Positions 37,977 through 47,118 of a DNA stretch of 64,000 nt are shown piece after piece. Origin of the DNA: Deltaproteobacteria bacterium (lineage in GTDB: Bacteria; Myxococcota_A; UBA796; SXON01). Under the pieces are notes generated by a model. That model ran no database searches. It had not been told where the DNA came from and saw only the letters and a program-made list of their open reading frames with translations. The stretch spans positions 1-64,000 of the forward strand of contig BJHF01000001.1 of the NCBI GenBank assembly GCA_014191855.1. The letters run 5' to 3'. A program made the translations under genes and the position numbers. Numbering within the stretch: the stretch's first letter is position 1; each line of letters begins with the position of its first letter.

Positions 37977-38843
37977 CTACTCGAGAACCTTCCCGATCCG
38001 CTCGATCCGGGGCGAACCCAGCCCGGGCATCCCGCCGCTCTGACAAGGGTCGAACGACAGCCACACGAAGATGGCCTTGCCGCGGATGTATTCGCGAGGT
38101 ACGAAGCCCCATACCCGCCCGTCGGCGCTGTTGTCGCGATTATCCCCCATGTAGAAGTAGTGGCCCTCCGGCACCTTCGTGGGCGGCATGTCGCGCATGT
38201 GCATGCCGTACATGGTGGTTTGCAGCGTGGTGTGCTTCACCTCGCCCAACGTCTCCTCGTACTCGTTCATCGGCTGGCCAACGCAGCCGCGAACGTCGAC
38301 ATAGTTGTACTCACCGGTCGAGACCCGGGCCTGCGCAGCGCCATTGAGGTACACGATGTCGTCCTTCACCTCCACCGTGTCCCCCGGCAGGCCAACGAGC
38401 CGCTTCACGTAGTCGGTGGTGCACGGCTGCTCGGGCCCGGGCATGAACGGGATCAGGTCCAACGTCCAGTCTTTCGGGATCCGCTTCACCCGGCACCACG
38501 GATCGTCGCTCACCGTGGGGGGGTGAATGAACACGTCGATGTCCCCTCGCTCCGGCTCCCCCATCGGGATGAGCTCGATGTTCGTGAACGGGAGGCGGAG
38601 GCCATAGGCGAACTTGCTCACGACGATGAAGTCCCCGATGGCCAGCGTCGGCACCATCGAGCCCGACGGGATCTGGAAGGGCTCCACGATCACCGAGCGG
38701 ATCACGAGCACGGCGAGGAGCGGTGGGCCCCAACTTTTGAGCACATCGTAGATCCACCGCCACGCGTCGAGGGCAGGGTTCCCCGAGGGCTTGGGCTCTT
38801 CGCCGATGTTCTGTCGAAGATCGATGTCCAGACCGTCGCTCAT
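37977..38843 (-). CDS. lepB: Signal peptidase I
   Basis: 288 residues. One membrane segment (PPLLAVLVIRSVIV) precedes the catalytic Ser62 (IPSGSMVPTL); the general base is Lys147 (DYVKRLVGLPGD), and GDNRDNSADGRVWGFV is box E. Between boxes lies a longer insertion with two Cys (CRVKRIPKDW, PEQPCTTD), seen in many Gram-negative enzymes. It cleaves Sec and Tat signal peptides in the periplasm. Start ATG 38843 is chosen because upstream codons of the open frame are antisense to the Nudix gene. Confidence 0.92.
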   Translation of the reverse strand: MSDGLDIDLRQNIGEEPKPSGNPALDAWRWIYDVLKSWGPPLLAVLVIRSVIVEPFQIPSGSMVPTLAIGDFIVVSKFAYGLRLPFTNIELIPMGEPERGDIDVFIHPPTVSDDPWCRVKRIPKDWTLDLIPFMPGPEQPCTTDYVKRLVGLPGDTVEVKDDIVYLNGAAQARVSTGEYNYVDVRGCVGQPMNEYEETLGEVKHTTLQTTMYGMHMRDMPPTKVPEGHYFYMGDNRDNSADGRVWGFVPREYIRGKAIFVWLSFDPCQSGGMPGLGSPRIERIGKVLE

Positions 38844-38900
38844 CCTGGCGGGCCCCGCGGGTGGCGGGCGTCGTAGCACGCCGCGCGCTAGACCGGGAAC

Positions 38901-39458
38901 GTGTCCGCCCTCGCGCGCCTGCGGCTCCCGCCGCACACCACCATCGCCGACCCCGACGCGAAGCGCGCGGCGGTGGCCGCGATATTCGGCCCGAACGACG
39001 AGCTTTTGTTCATCCATCGCGCCGTTCGTGAGGGGGACCTCTGGAGCGGCCACATGGCTTTCCCCGGGGGGCGTGCCGAGCCCGACGACGCCTCGTTGCT
39101 CCACACGGCGCGCCGCGAAACGCGGGAGGAGCTTGGTCTTGATTTGTCCGAAGCGCGCTGTCTGGGCGCCCTGAGCCCGCTCGCCTCGCCCCGCAACGCG
39201 CCGAAGCGGCACATCAGCGTGGTGCCCTACGTGTTCACCGTGCCCGAGTGGGCTCCGTTGACGCCCAACGAGGAAGTGGCCGGCGTGGTTCGCCTCGCGT
39301 TCGACAGGTTCCTCGCGCGTGAAGCGCGGGGGACGTTCCCGTACACGTGGCAGGGCGTGGAGTACGAGCTGCCGTGCGTACGGCTGGACGGCACGCTCTT
39401 GTGGGGGATGACGCTCCGCATGGTGGATGAGCTGATCGAGCAGGTAGAACGCTCGTGA
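38901..39458 (+). CDS. Nudix hydrolase, coenzyme A diphosphatase-like
   Basis: 185 residues from a GTG. The Nudix region reads MAFPGGRAEPDD, then TARRETREELGL; the FPGG plus TAxRExxEExG arrangement is that of the NudL/NUDT7 group, which hydrolyses CoA and its thioesters to 4'-phosphopantetheine and 3',5'-ADP. The late LDGTLLWGMTLRMVDEL segment also fits this group (WGxTA helix). It diverges from lepB. The next gene overlaps its stop codon. Confidence 0.82.
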   Translation: MSALARLRLPPHTTIADPDAKRAAVAAIFGPNDELLFIHRAVREGDLWSGHMAFPGGRAEPDDASLLHTARRETREELGLDLSEARCLGALSPLASPRNAPKRHISVVPYVFTVPEWAPLTPNEEVAGVVRLAFDRFLAREARGTFPYTWQGVEYELPCVRLDGTLLWGMTLRMVDELIEQVERS

Positions 39459-39964
39459 TGACCTGGCTCCTCGCGGGCTGCGTGCACACGCCGCCGCACC
39501 CTCCGCTCGCAGACGCGCCGGCGGTTCGGCTCGCTGCAGCGTACGCCGTGGTGGACGAGGAGGGGCGCGGGTGCGCCTGGGAGGAGGAGGCGCTGTGGGT
39601 GGGGGAGCGGCGAATCTTCGGCAACGAAGCCCCGGATGCGCCGAACTGGTGCCAGACGCCGGCCGACCACTGGAGCACCGTGGACCTGCTCGGGCAGGAC
39701 GGCCGCTTCGTCTCCGTATTGATGGAGAACGACGCCGGTGAGCGGGCCTGCGTCACCTGGGATGTGGAGGCGGCGAGGCCGGCCACGCTGCTGGACTACG
39801 ACGAGAAGCTGGCGGAGAAGCGGCTGAAGATAGCCGGGCGACGGCGGGAGAAGGCCCGGATTGGCGGGCGTTTGGTCGCCGACAACTTCTACGTTCGCGG
39901 GGGTCATGTGGTGTTCTGTTTGTTCGATGAAGCTGCGGTGCGGCGAGACCTCGAAGTACCCTGA
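39458..39964 (+). CDS. Small lipoprotein of unknown function
   Basis: 168 residues. ATG 39458 overlaps the Nudix stop (TGATG). The signal is only seven residues before Cys8 (WLLAGC). Mature protein has four further Cys and a basic helical segment (EKLAEKRLKIAGRRREKARIGG). No known motif. Translational coupling with the Nudix gene is the only context. Confidence 0.6.
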   Translation: MTWLLAGCVHTPPHPPLADAPAVRLAAAYAVVDEEGRGCAWEEEALWVGERRIFGNEAPDAPNWCQTPADHWSTVDLLGQDGRFVSVLMENDAGERACVTWDVEAARPATLLDYDEKLAEKRLKIAGRRREKARIGGRLVADNFYVRGGHVVFCLFDEAAVRRDLEVP

Positions 39965-40003
39965 CGCCGAAACGCGCCCCGAGCGGGCTATGAGGAGCGG
40001 ATC

Positions 40004-41119
40004 ATGGAACGCAATTTCCTCCAGGAGCTGAAGGTCGGGGCGTTCGTGCTCGCCTTCATCATGCTCATCGCCGTGGCGGCGTTCATGCTGGGGGGCGGCG
40101 TTGAGGCCTTCGCGCCCCGGTACAAGCTCAACGCCCAGTATGTGGACGTGAAGGGGCTCAAGCCGGGCGCCATCGTGCGGCTCGCCGGTATCGACGTGGG
40201 GGAGGTTACCCAGGTCGAGCTGGCGCCCAACCGGACGGATGGAAAAAACGTCCATGTAGAGCTGACGATCCGCAAGGAGTACAGCTCGCGGATCACGAGC
40301 GATTCCATCGCCGGCATCAGCAACGTCGGCGTATTGGGGGACAACATCATCACGGTGACCGTCGGCAGCGACGGGACGAACTCCCTGGCCGACGGGGCCG
40401 AGATCGCCTCGGCCGAAGCACTGGACTTCGTCTCGTACGCCGATCGCGCGACCGCGATCGTCGACAACGCCGCCAGCGTCTCCCACAAGTTCGACCTCAT
40501 GCTCGGATCGGAAGACGAAGCCAAGAAGGCCAAGATCTCCGACAGCCTGGCGCACGTTGAGGGCATGCTGGCGGAGGCGAAGGAGGGCAAGGGCATCCTG
40601 CACGTGCTGATCTACGACGAATCTGCGGGGCGAAAGGTCAAAGAGATCCTTGCGAACGTGGATGGCGTCGTCGCGGACGTGTCGGACATGACCCGGGAGA
40701 TCCGCACGGGCGACGGCCTGGCGCACGCGGTCATCTACGGCGATGGCGGCGACGCCCTCGCCGCCGAGCTGGGCGACTTCGCCGCGGAAGCCACGGGGCT
40801 CGTGTCGGACATCAAAACGAAGCCGTCGGCGCTGCACAGCCTGCTTTATGATCCGAGCAACGTGCAGATCATCGACGATCTGCGAGGCGTGGTCCAGAAC
40901 GCGAACGGCGTGATGACGTCGGTGAACAACGGTGAGGGCTCCCTCGGCCTCCTCGTGAAAGATCCCCAAGCGTACGAGGATTTCCGCTCGCTGCTCGGCG
41001 GCGCCCAACGAAACGCGCTGCTCCGCGCCTACATCCGCGCCACCCAGGCCCACACCCGCGAAGAGGATGGTGGCGCCTGGCAGGGCCCGGTGGGCGACCC
41101 CAACACCGGCGGGAAGTAG
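40004..41119 (+). CDS. MlaD/MCE-domain lipid-binding protein
   Basis: 371 residues with a GAGGAG ribosome binding site at 39991-39996. A single N-terminal membrane helix (VLAFIMLIAVAAFML) is followed by one MCE domain (YVDVKGLKPGAIVRLAGIDVGEV, SVVGVLGDN-like GISNVGVLGDNIITV). A long alpha-helical C-terminal part (residues 150-330) can form the hydrophobic tunnel seen in MCE hexamers. Such proteins carry phospholipids across the periplasm with an ABC transporter. An ABC-type permease gene follows three bases later, though no ATPase is seen. Confidence 0.85.
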   Translation: MERNFLQELKVGAFVLAFIMLIAVAAFMLGGGVEAFAPRYKLNAQYVDVKGLKPGAIVRLAGIDVGEVTQVELAPNRTDGKNVHVELTIRKEYSSRITSDSIAGISNVGVLGDNIITVTVGSDGTNSLADGAEIASAEALDFVSYADRATAIVDNAASVSHKFDLMLGSEDEAKKAKISDSLAHVEGMLAEAKEGKGILHVLIYDESAGRKVKEILANVDGVVADVSDMTREIRTGDGLAHAVIYGDGGDALAAELGDFAAEATGLVSDIKTKPSALHSLLYDPSNVQIIDDLRGVVQNANGVMTSVNNGEGSLGLLVKDPQAYEDFRSLLGGAQRNALLRAYIRATQAHTREEDGGAWQGPVGDPNTGGK

Positions 41120-41122
41120 CGG

Positions 41123-42811
41123 GTGGAATCCAGCGGAACGACGGCCGACTCGCTCTCCCCGGGCCTCGTTGCCCGCCTGCTGAGCCCGCGCAGCCTGTCG
41201 CTTCGCAACGTCGTTCTGCGTGGTGAACAACGGGGCCTCTACTTGGGCTTTGCGTTCCTCGCGTTCCTGTTCTGGATCGGCCTGTTCGCGCTGATGCTGT
41301 ACCTCGTGGATCGCTTCTGGCAGATCAGCGGCCTCGGCCCCGTGCTTGCCACGAAGTTCCTCGACATCCTGCTCGTCAGCCTCTTCGGAATGTTGTCGTT
41401 CAGCAACGTGATCACGGCCTTGTCCGTGTACTATTTGAGCGACGATCTGGAGCTGATCCTCGCGCTGCCGCTCTCCCGGCCCACCTTCCACTACGCGCGG
41501 TTCTTCGATACGCTGTTCCAGTCCAGTTGGATGATGATCCTGTTCGGACTGCCGGTTTTCTGTGCGGCGGGCCTCGTTGCGCAGGCCGGGTGGCCCTACT
41601 ACGCCTCGATGTTTTTGGCCGTGCCCTGCCTGTTGCTGATGGCCACCGCGGTCGGAGTCACGGTCGCGACCTTCTTGGTGAACGTGTTTCCGGCGCGTCG
41701 AACCCGCGAATTCATGCTGTTCGTGGGCGTGCTCATGGTCGCGATGTTGTTTGTGATCATCCGCACGCTCCGGCCCGAGCAGCTCGTCGACGCGCAGGCC
41801 TTCGAGAGCCTCGCCGAGTACATGGCGGCGCTCAACATCCCCCTGCCAAGGCTGTTTCCGCCGCGGTGGGCGGGGGACGTGATGGGGCGCGCCCTCTTGG
41901 GTTCGCCCATCCCGTGGACCGAGGTGGGGCTGTTGCTCACGGGCGCCCTCACCACCATGGCGATCGCGCGGTGGTCCACGCGGGTCGGCTTCGATGGCGG
42001 CTGGGCGCGCTCCCAGGAGGCGCGCGCCGCGCGCTTCTACAAGTCGCGGGTGTTCGACAACCTGTCGTTGATCCTCCCGAAGGCGTGGCGGCCCATCGCG
42101 GCGAAAGAGCTGCGGGTGCTGGCGCGCGATCCGGCGCAGTGGTCCCAGATCTTCCTGCTCATCGGGCTTTGCGCGATCTACCTCATCAGCGTGCAGGCGC
42201 TCCCGCTCAGCGCCTTCCGCGGCGAGAGCGCGCAGCTGATTCGCGAGGGGTTCACGTTCCTGAACCTGGGCATCGGCGGCTTCGTGATGGCGGCGATCGC
42301 CGGCCGCTTCCAGTTCACCGCGATCTCCCGTGAGGGAAAGAGTTGGTGGGTGCTGCGCGGCGCGCCGGTCGATCCGCTGGTGGTGCTTCGCGCAAAGTCG
42401 GCGTTTGGCCTCGTACCAATGCTGATCGTGGGCGAGGTCGTGGTGGTGGGCAGCGGCATCCTCCTCAACGCCCGCGTGCCGGTGCTGGTGGGAGAGGCGA
42501 TCCTCACCGTGTTGTTGGCTTGGGGGATCTCGGGGATCGCTGCGGCGCTCGGCGCGATCTGGCCGGACTTCACCTCGGAGAACGCCGCGAGGGCCGCGTC
42601 GAGCCCGGCGGCCGTGTTCTTCATGGTGATCGCCCAGGTGCTGGTGTTCGTGGTGCTCGCGTTCTTCGTGCTCGCGGCGTACGTCGCCTTCAAGGGGCAC
42701 TATGGCGGCGCGATCGGGCTGGCGCTGTGCCCGGTGGCGCTGTGTTTGTTCTGCGGGCACTGGCCGCCCCGCCGCGCGGCGGCGATCCTCTGGGCGCGGG
42801 GGCTGCAATGA
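41123..42811 (+). CDS. ABC-2-type membrane permease (putative exporter)
   Basis: 562 residues from a GTG. About 12 hydrophobic segments in two halves joined by a cytoplasmic region with KAWRPIAAKELRVLARDPAQWSQ, a signature-like stretch of large ABC exporter permeases. No Walker motifs are present, so a separate ATPase is needed. The family moves lipids, drugs or polysaccharide. Adjacent MCE and LolB-like genes make lipid or lipoprotein transport the most natural guess. It is coupled to the next gene by an ATGA overlap. Confidence 0.7.
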   Translation: MESSGTTADSLSPGLVARLLSPRSLSLRNVVLRGEQRGLYLGFAFLAFLFWIGLFALMLYLVDRFWQISGLGPVLATKFLDILLVSLFGMLSFSNVITALSVYYLSDDLELILALPLSRPTFHYARFFDTLFQSSWMMILFGLPVFCAAGLVAQAGWPYYASMFLAVPCLLLMATAVGVTVATFLVNVFPARRTREFMLFVGVLMVAMLFVIIRTLRPEQLVDAQAFESLAEYMAALNIPLPRLFPPRWAGDVMGRALLGSPIPWTEVGLLLTGALTTMAIARWSTRVGFDGGWARSQEARAARFYKSRVFDNLSLILPKAWRPIAAKELRVLARDPAQWSQIFLLIGLCAIYLISVQALPLSAFRGESAQLIREGFTFLNLGIGGFVMAAIAGRFQFTAISREGKSWWVLRGAPVDPLVVLRAKSAFGLVPMLIVGEVVVVGSGILLNARVPVLVGEAILTVLLAWGISGIAAALGAIWPDFTSENAARAASSPAAVFFMVIAQVLVFVVLAFFVLAAYVAFKGHYGGAIGLALCPVALCLFCGHWPPRRAAAILWARGLQ

Positions 42812-43545
42812 TCGCGGCGTTGGCCTGCATGTTCGCCATGACGCCGGCGTTCGCGGCGGATCCAACGCCTTCGCGCGCCCGCTACCAGATGGTCGTCGCG
42901 AGCTGGGAGCGCGCGCATGGAAACGAGGCGGCGGCGAAAGCGGCGGCAGAGACCGCGCTGTTGCACGCGCCGAACGCGGGCGCGCCTCGGGTGTTTCTGG
43001 CTTCGCTGCTGGAGGGAGAGCCGGGTGCCCTCTCCGAGCGGCTTCGTCTGCTCGAAGCGGCCGTTCGCGACCCGGCGGTGAGCGCCGCCGGGTACACGGA
43101 CCTCGGGCGCGCGCGGGCTGCGAACGGGGATCTGGAGGGGGGGGTGGGCGCGTTTCGGGAGAGCGAAGCGCGCGGCGGCGGCGACGCGAACTACGCGGCG
43201 TGGATCGAGGCGCTTCGCTCGTCCAGCGCGTCGTGGCCGATCGCGGCGGGGCAGGAGGCGCTGGCGCGTTGGCAGGCCGCGGGCGGTCCTCACGCCGGCT
43301 TCTACGCGCCCTTTGCCAGTGCGGTGTTGATGAACAGCACCGTCGAAACCCGGGATCAAGCCTGCCAACTCTGGCGGTTGGGCTCGGCCTTCGGCGAGGC
43401 GGTCGATCCCACCCGCGTGGTGGACGTGTGCCTTGTGGACGGGCACGTGGAGAGCACAGCGATCACCTTGTTCAACCTAGGGGATCAGGGGGTCGACGTG
43501 GCGGAGGCGAAGGTGCGTGCGCGGCAGTATGGGGTGACGTTGTGA
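42808..43545 (+). CDS. Periplasmic TPR-like protein
   Basis: 245 residues. The ATG overlaps the permease stop. A signal peptide ends near ATPAFA at residue 17. The mature part is Ala-rich helices in a TPR-like register (AAKAAAETALLHAPNAG, GYTDLGRARAANGDLEGGVGAFRESEA). A conserved-looking Cys pair (DQACQLW, VVDVCLVD) occurs late. It is presumably an envelope adaptor in the same operon as the permease and the next lipoprotein. Confidence 0.65.
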   Translation: MIAALACMFAMTPAFAADPTPSRARYQMVVASWERAHGNEAAAKAAAETALLHAPNAGAPRVFLASLLEGEPGALSERLRLLEAAVRDPAVSAAGYTDLGRARAANGDLEGGVGAFRESEARGGGDANYAAWIEALRSSSASWPIAAGQEALARWQAAGGPHAGFYAPFASAVLMNSTVETRDQACQLWRLGSAFGEAVDPTRVVDVCLVDGHVESTAITLFNLGDQGVDVAEAKVRARQYGVTL

Positions 43546-44321
43546 TCGGGTGCGGGTGGGGTCGGGCCACGTTCGTGCTGGGGGCGCTCACCGGGTTCGG
43601 CGCGTTCGCCGGCGCGTGCAAGCCGGTCGCCCCGGCGGCCCCCGATGTGGTCGATCCCGCCGCGCTGTATGCCCGCGCGCTCGCAGAGCCCGCTTCCCCG
43701 GCGATGTACGCGACATTCGATGCGGTGGTCACCTCCGGCGGGCGCCGCATCAGCGCCGGCGGCACCCTCGTCGTTTCCCCGCCGGACCGCTTCCGGGTGG
43801 AGCTTCGCGGACCAATCGGCCCGGCCCAGGTCGTGGTGACGTGCGATGGGCACGACGTCCGCGCGTATATGGCGCCGAAGAACACCTTCTACGCGGTGAA
43901 CGACGCGGACGCCGCGCTGGGGGCGCTGCTCGGGGCGGGCGAAGGGCTGCGCGGCGCTGCCGTCGCGACGAGCCTCCTCATGGGGCGGGTGCCGGCGCTT
44001 CCGGCAGAGCCAGCGTTGTCAGCGGTTGGTCCCCTCGCGAACGCGACCTGGACGCGCGCCGACAACGCCAGCTTCACCCTCGGGATCGATGGGCGAACCG
44101 CCCACCTCGCGGATGCTCGCGCCACCGACCCGAAGGGCGTCGTGCTGTTTACGGGCGCTTGGGAGCCAGACGTGTGGCCGAAGGCGCTCACCCTGGCGCT
44201 CCCCACGCTCGACACGCAGGCCGATGTTCGATTCGGTTCGTGGAACGCGGCCTCCCCGACCGACGCGGCGTTCGTGCTGGAGCAGCCGCCGGGGAGCGTG
44301 GTGGGGGAGTTGAAGTTTTAG
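43542..44321 (+). CDS. LolB/DUF4292-like lipoprotein
   Basis: 259 residues from a GTG that overlaps the TGA of the TPR gene (GTGA). Lipobox FAGAC, Cys26. The body has the curved beta-sheet pattern of LolA/LolB folds: FDAVVTSGGRRISAGGTLVVSPPDRFRVELRG, then VVTCDGHDVRAYMAPKNTFY. Such proteins receive lipoproteins or lipids at the outer membrane. With MCE and permease genes directly upstream, the four genes 40004-44321 look like one envelope transport operon. Confidence 0.7.
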   Translation: MIGCGWGRATFVLGALTGFGAFAGACKPVAPAAPDVVDPAALYARALAEPASPAMYATFDAVVTSGGRRISAGGTLVVSPPDRFRVELRGPIGPAQVVVTCDGHDVRAYMAPKNTFYAVNDADAALGALLGAGEGLRGAAVATSLLMGRVPALPAEPALSAVGPLANATWTRADNASFTLGIDGRTAHLADARATDPKGVVLFTGAWEPDVWPKALTLALPTLDTQADVRFGSWNAASPTDAAFVLEQPPGSVVGELKF

Positions 44322-44374
44322 GGGGATCGGTCTTTGGGTGCCCCCGACCCGGGAGTCGCGGCGTGTCGCGACAT

Positions 44375-44566
44375 GTTCTCACAAACGAGTGGGGGAGCGG
44401 CCGCTCCCCACGTTGTGAGAGCCGCCCCCCACGATGTGAGAGGAAAATAGCCTGGAATTCTCACATCGCCCGGGGCGAGGTGGTCGCCGCCCTCGATGTG
44501 AGAAAAAGGGGGTCGAAACCTTCTCACATCGCGGTGGGGGAACGGCCGCTGTTGACGTTGTGAGAG
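44375..44566. repeat. Array of seven TTCTCACATCG-type inverted repeats forming hairpins
   Basis: The 291-base gap (44322-44612) holds seven copies of an 11-base word: TTCTCACATCG or its complement CGATGTGAGAA, with variants (CGTTGTGAGAG). Copies start at 44376, 44411, 44432, 44458, 44494, 44521 and 44556. Segments 44376-44421 and 44521-44566 are homologous 46-base units, each with an inner GC-rich palindrome (perfect 18-mer at 44392-44409). The copies at 44458 and 44494 form a perfect 11-bp inverted repeat. The array separates the convergent LolB-like and ATPase genes. It could act as terminators, protein operators or a REP-type element. Confidence 0.8.
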
Positions 44567-44612
44567 TCGGCGGAGGGCCTGAGCTCGCGGCGCACGCTGG
44601 TGGCCAGCCGCC

Positions 44613-45818
44613 TCACCCCGCCGGCTGGAACCAGCGCGCTAGCTCCGGGGCCGAGTCGAGGTCGCGCCACGACAGGAGCGTGCCGGAAGCGAGGCGAATC
44701 GTGCGGGCGCCGGCGTAGATGACCACGCGCGCGGCGCCGCCCGGGAGCTTCGCTGCCAGTCGGTTCAGCCGCGACAGCGCCGCGACATCCGGCGTCTCGC
44801 TGGACTTCACGTCGATGAAAACCAGGTCCTCGCCGGCGCCGAGAACGATGTCGACTTCGGCGCCGCCGGCGTCGCGGAAGTGCTGCAGATCGAGGGGGCG
44901 CCCGGCGTTCAACTGCCGCTTGATCAGCTCCGTTGCCACCCACGTTTCGAAGATGGCTCCTCGCAGCGGGTGGGTCACCAACTGGGCGGCCTCTCGGATC
45001 CCGAGCAGGTTGCACACGAGCCCCGTGTCCAGGAAGTGGAGCTTCGGTGCCTTCACCGCCTGCGACGTGATGTTCGTCGACCACCGCGGAAGGCGGTGCA
45101 CGAGCCACATGGCCTCCAACGTGGAGATCCACGCACGGGCCGTCGGCTGCGTGATGCCCGTGTCTGCACCAAGCGAAGCGAGGTTCACCTCCTGGGCGGT
45201 CCGTCCGGCCGCGAGCCGAAGAAAGGTGGCGTAGGCCGCGACGTCCCGCACGTTGAGGATGTCCCTCACGTCCCGCGTCACGTACGTCGCGACATAGTCG
45301 GCCAGCCACACGGGGGCGGGAATTTTTCGGTCGTAGATCCGAGGATAGCCGCCGCGAAACACGCGGTGCCACACGTCGTCCGGGGCGTCCGGGAACTGTG
45401 CGCACTCCGTGGTGGTGAGGGGCAGGAGGTGAAGGTGGCCGCTTCTCCCGGCGAGCGACTGGGAGACGTGCGATCGGATCGCGAGGTTCTCCGAGCCGGT
45501 GAGGAGCCAGCGTCCGGGCCGCGGGTCGGCGTCCACCTCTACCTGAAGCGCGCTGGCCAGCGCGGGCAGGCGCTGGACCTCGTTGAGGACGGCGCCGTGC
45601 GGATGGTGTCGGATCATCCCCACCGGATCGGCTTGCCACAGGGCATGGTCTGCCGCAGACTCCAGGTTCACATAGGGGAGATCCGGTCGTGCGAGCCGGC
45701 AGAGTGTGGACTTGCCGCTCTGCCGCGGACCCGTGACCACGACCACTGGATACCACTCGGCGAGCCGCCGAAGGGTCGGCTCTGCGGTGCGCGGGACCGG
45801 CATCCGTTGGGGTAACAT
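44613..45818 (-). CDS. AAA-type ATPase with DUF4143 (PD-(D/E)XK-like) C-terminus
   Basis: 401 residues. Walker A VTGPRQSGKST lies near residue 28; Walker B is AVLNEVQRLP, with Asn where most members have Asp. Sensor-like WLLTGSEN follows. The C-terminal part has the DUF4143 pattern, GGAEVDIVLGAGEDLVFIDVKSS, matching a nuclease-fold core (E, then D-x-K). This family of stand-alone ATPases is often mobile and of unknown role, possibly linked to defence or toxin-antitoxin functions. It stands alone with repeats downstream. Confidence 0.85.
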   Translation of the reverse strand: MLPQRMPVPRTAEPTLRRLAEWYPVVVVTGPRQSGKSTLCRLARPDLPYVNLESAADHALWQADPVGMIRHHPHGAVLNEVQRLPALASALQVEVDADPRPGRWLLTGSENLAIRSHVSQSLAGRSGHLHLLPLTTTECAQFPDAPDDVWHRVFRGGYPRIYDRKIPAPVWLADYVATYVTRDVRDILNVRDVAAYATFLRLAAGRTAQEVNLASLGADTGITQPTARAWISTLEAMWLVHRLPRWSTNITSQAVKAPKLHFLDTGLVCNLLGIREAAQLVTHPLRGAIFETWVATELIKRQLNAGRPLDLQHFRDAGGAEVDIVLGAGEDLVFIDVKSSETPDVAALSRLNRLAAKLPGGAARVVIYAGARTIRLASGTLLSWRDLDSAPELARWFQPAG

Positions 45819-45927
45819 GCCATGGATCGAAAATCCAATCTTCGTTTCATGGCAGCTCCGCGCTCCGCCGCGCCGCGCCGCGCCGCCACCTCCGCCTGAC
45901 GAAGGGACCGGGCCGCGCGCGGCGCCC

Positions 45928-47094
45928 TCAATACATCAAGCAGCTCCGCCGCGCCTTCTCCCAGTCCGTACGCCCCGCATCCCAGCTGGCGCAGAGCTCC
46001 CCGAGCGGCATCCGCGATTCCAGGGCGAGGCGCCCCTCCCGGCTCCCCAGCAACAGGTCAATCGCGATGGGGTCGTCCACGAATTCGTAGGTTTCCGTCC
46101 GCCACTTGAACGAGTCCGGCGCCGCCCGGAGCGCCGCTTCGATGACCACGAGCCCGAGCAGGAGGGCGTTGAGCGCGTTTCGGTCGGTGACGAACAGCTC
46201 CACCCCGTTGCAGGGCACGCCCGTAAACTTCTGGAACCGCGGCTCGAAGGTTGCGGCTCGGAACGCAATCCCGCGCAAGCCGGCGTCATCAGCCCCTAAT
46301 CGGCACAACCGTTGGAGTTCCGTCGCGTCCAGCCAGGGCGCGCCCACGAGGTGGAAGGGCCGTGTGGTGCCGCGCCCCTCCGAGAGGTTCGTGCCCTCGA
46401 TCAAGCACATCCCTGGGTAGATCGTGGCGGTTTCCAGCGTGGGCATGTTGGGCGACGGGAACACCCATGGCACGTTGGTTTCGTCGTACCACTGGGCACG
46501 ATCCCAACCTTCGCAGCGGATCACCTCGATCTCGCAGCGGATCCCCACCACGTCGCGGAAGAAGTGCGCCAGCTCCCCCATGGTCATGCCGTGGCGCACG
46601 GCCAACGGATAGGCGCCGACGAAGCTCTCGAAGCCGGCCTCGACGACGTTTCCCTCCAGCGTCAGGCCGTTGATCGGGTTCGGCCGGTCGAGCACGATGA
46701 TCTTCGTACCCGTGCTGGCGGCCACCTCCATCATGTACCCGAGCGTCGCCTGGTAGGTGTAGTAGCGGCTGCCGATGTCTTGAATATCAAACAGGATGAT
46801 ATCAAGATCGGAGAGCAGCTCGGCCTTCGGGCGCAGCGTGTCGACGGTCTTGCCGTAGAGCGACACGAGCGCCTGCTCGGCATCCTCCCCGTCGACGGAG
46901 ATCATGTCCTGCGCCGTCGCGTGCAGGCCGTGCTCGGGGGCGAATACCCGCCGTACGGGAATGCCGGCCGCCCGCAGGCGATCGAGCACGTGATCCAGCT
47001 TCGGGTCCACCGCGGTGTGGTTGCAGGCCACGCCCACGCGCTTCCCGCGCAGCCCGTCCAGCTTGTCGAAGAGTCGTTCCAACCCGGTCCGCAC
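45928..47094 (-). CDS. DUF1343 exo-beta-N-acetylmuramidase (NamZ-like)
   Basis: 388 residues from a GTG at 47094. Family features: VGVACNHTAVD, FAPEHGLHATAQD, LFDIQDIGSRYYTY, DRPNPINGLTLEGNV, HGMTMGELAHFF and IEGTNLSEGRGTTRPF, all typical of DUF1343. NamZ removes terminal N-acetylmuramic acid from peptidoglycan fragments. No signal peptide is seen, so it would act in the cytoplasm or be misannotated at the start. It diverges from a LamG-like lipoprotein across 37 bp. Confidence 0.85.
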   Translation of the reverse strand: MRTGLERLFDKLDGLRGKRVGVACNHTAVDPKLDHVLDRLRAAGIPVRRVFAPEHGLHATAQDMISVDGEDAEQALVSLYGKTVDTLRPKAELLSDLDIILFDIQDIGSRYYTYQATLGYMMEVAASTGTKIIVLDRPNPINGLTLEGNVVEAGFESFVGAYPLAVRHGMTMGELAHFFRDVVGIRCEIEVIRCEGWDRAQWYDETNVPWVFPSPNMPTLETATIYPGMCLIEGTNLSEGRGTTRPFHLVGAPWLDATELQRLCRLGADDAGLRGIAFRAATFEPRFQKFTGVPCNGVELFVTDRNALNALLLGLVVIEAALRAAPDSFKWRTETYEFVDDPIAIDLLLGSREGRLALESRMPLGELCASWDAGRTDWEKARRSCLMY

Positions 47095-47118
47095 GATGCA
47101 ACCCCTGCTTCGCGCGGA

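Noticed and set aside
39227-42865. A 1212-codon open frame on the minus strand
   Set aside because: It spans the antisense of four real genes (Nudix, lipoprotein, MlaD, permease) and its translation is rich in Arg, His and Gln with no domain pattern.
44375-44566. A possible CRISPR array
   Set aside because: The repeat word is only 11 bases, alternates in orientation, has irregular spacing, and no cas genes are nearby.
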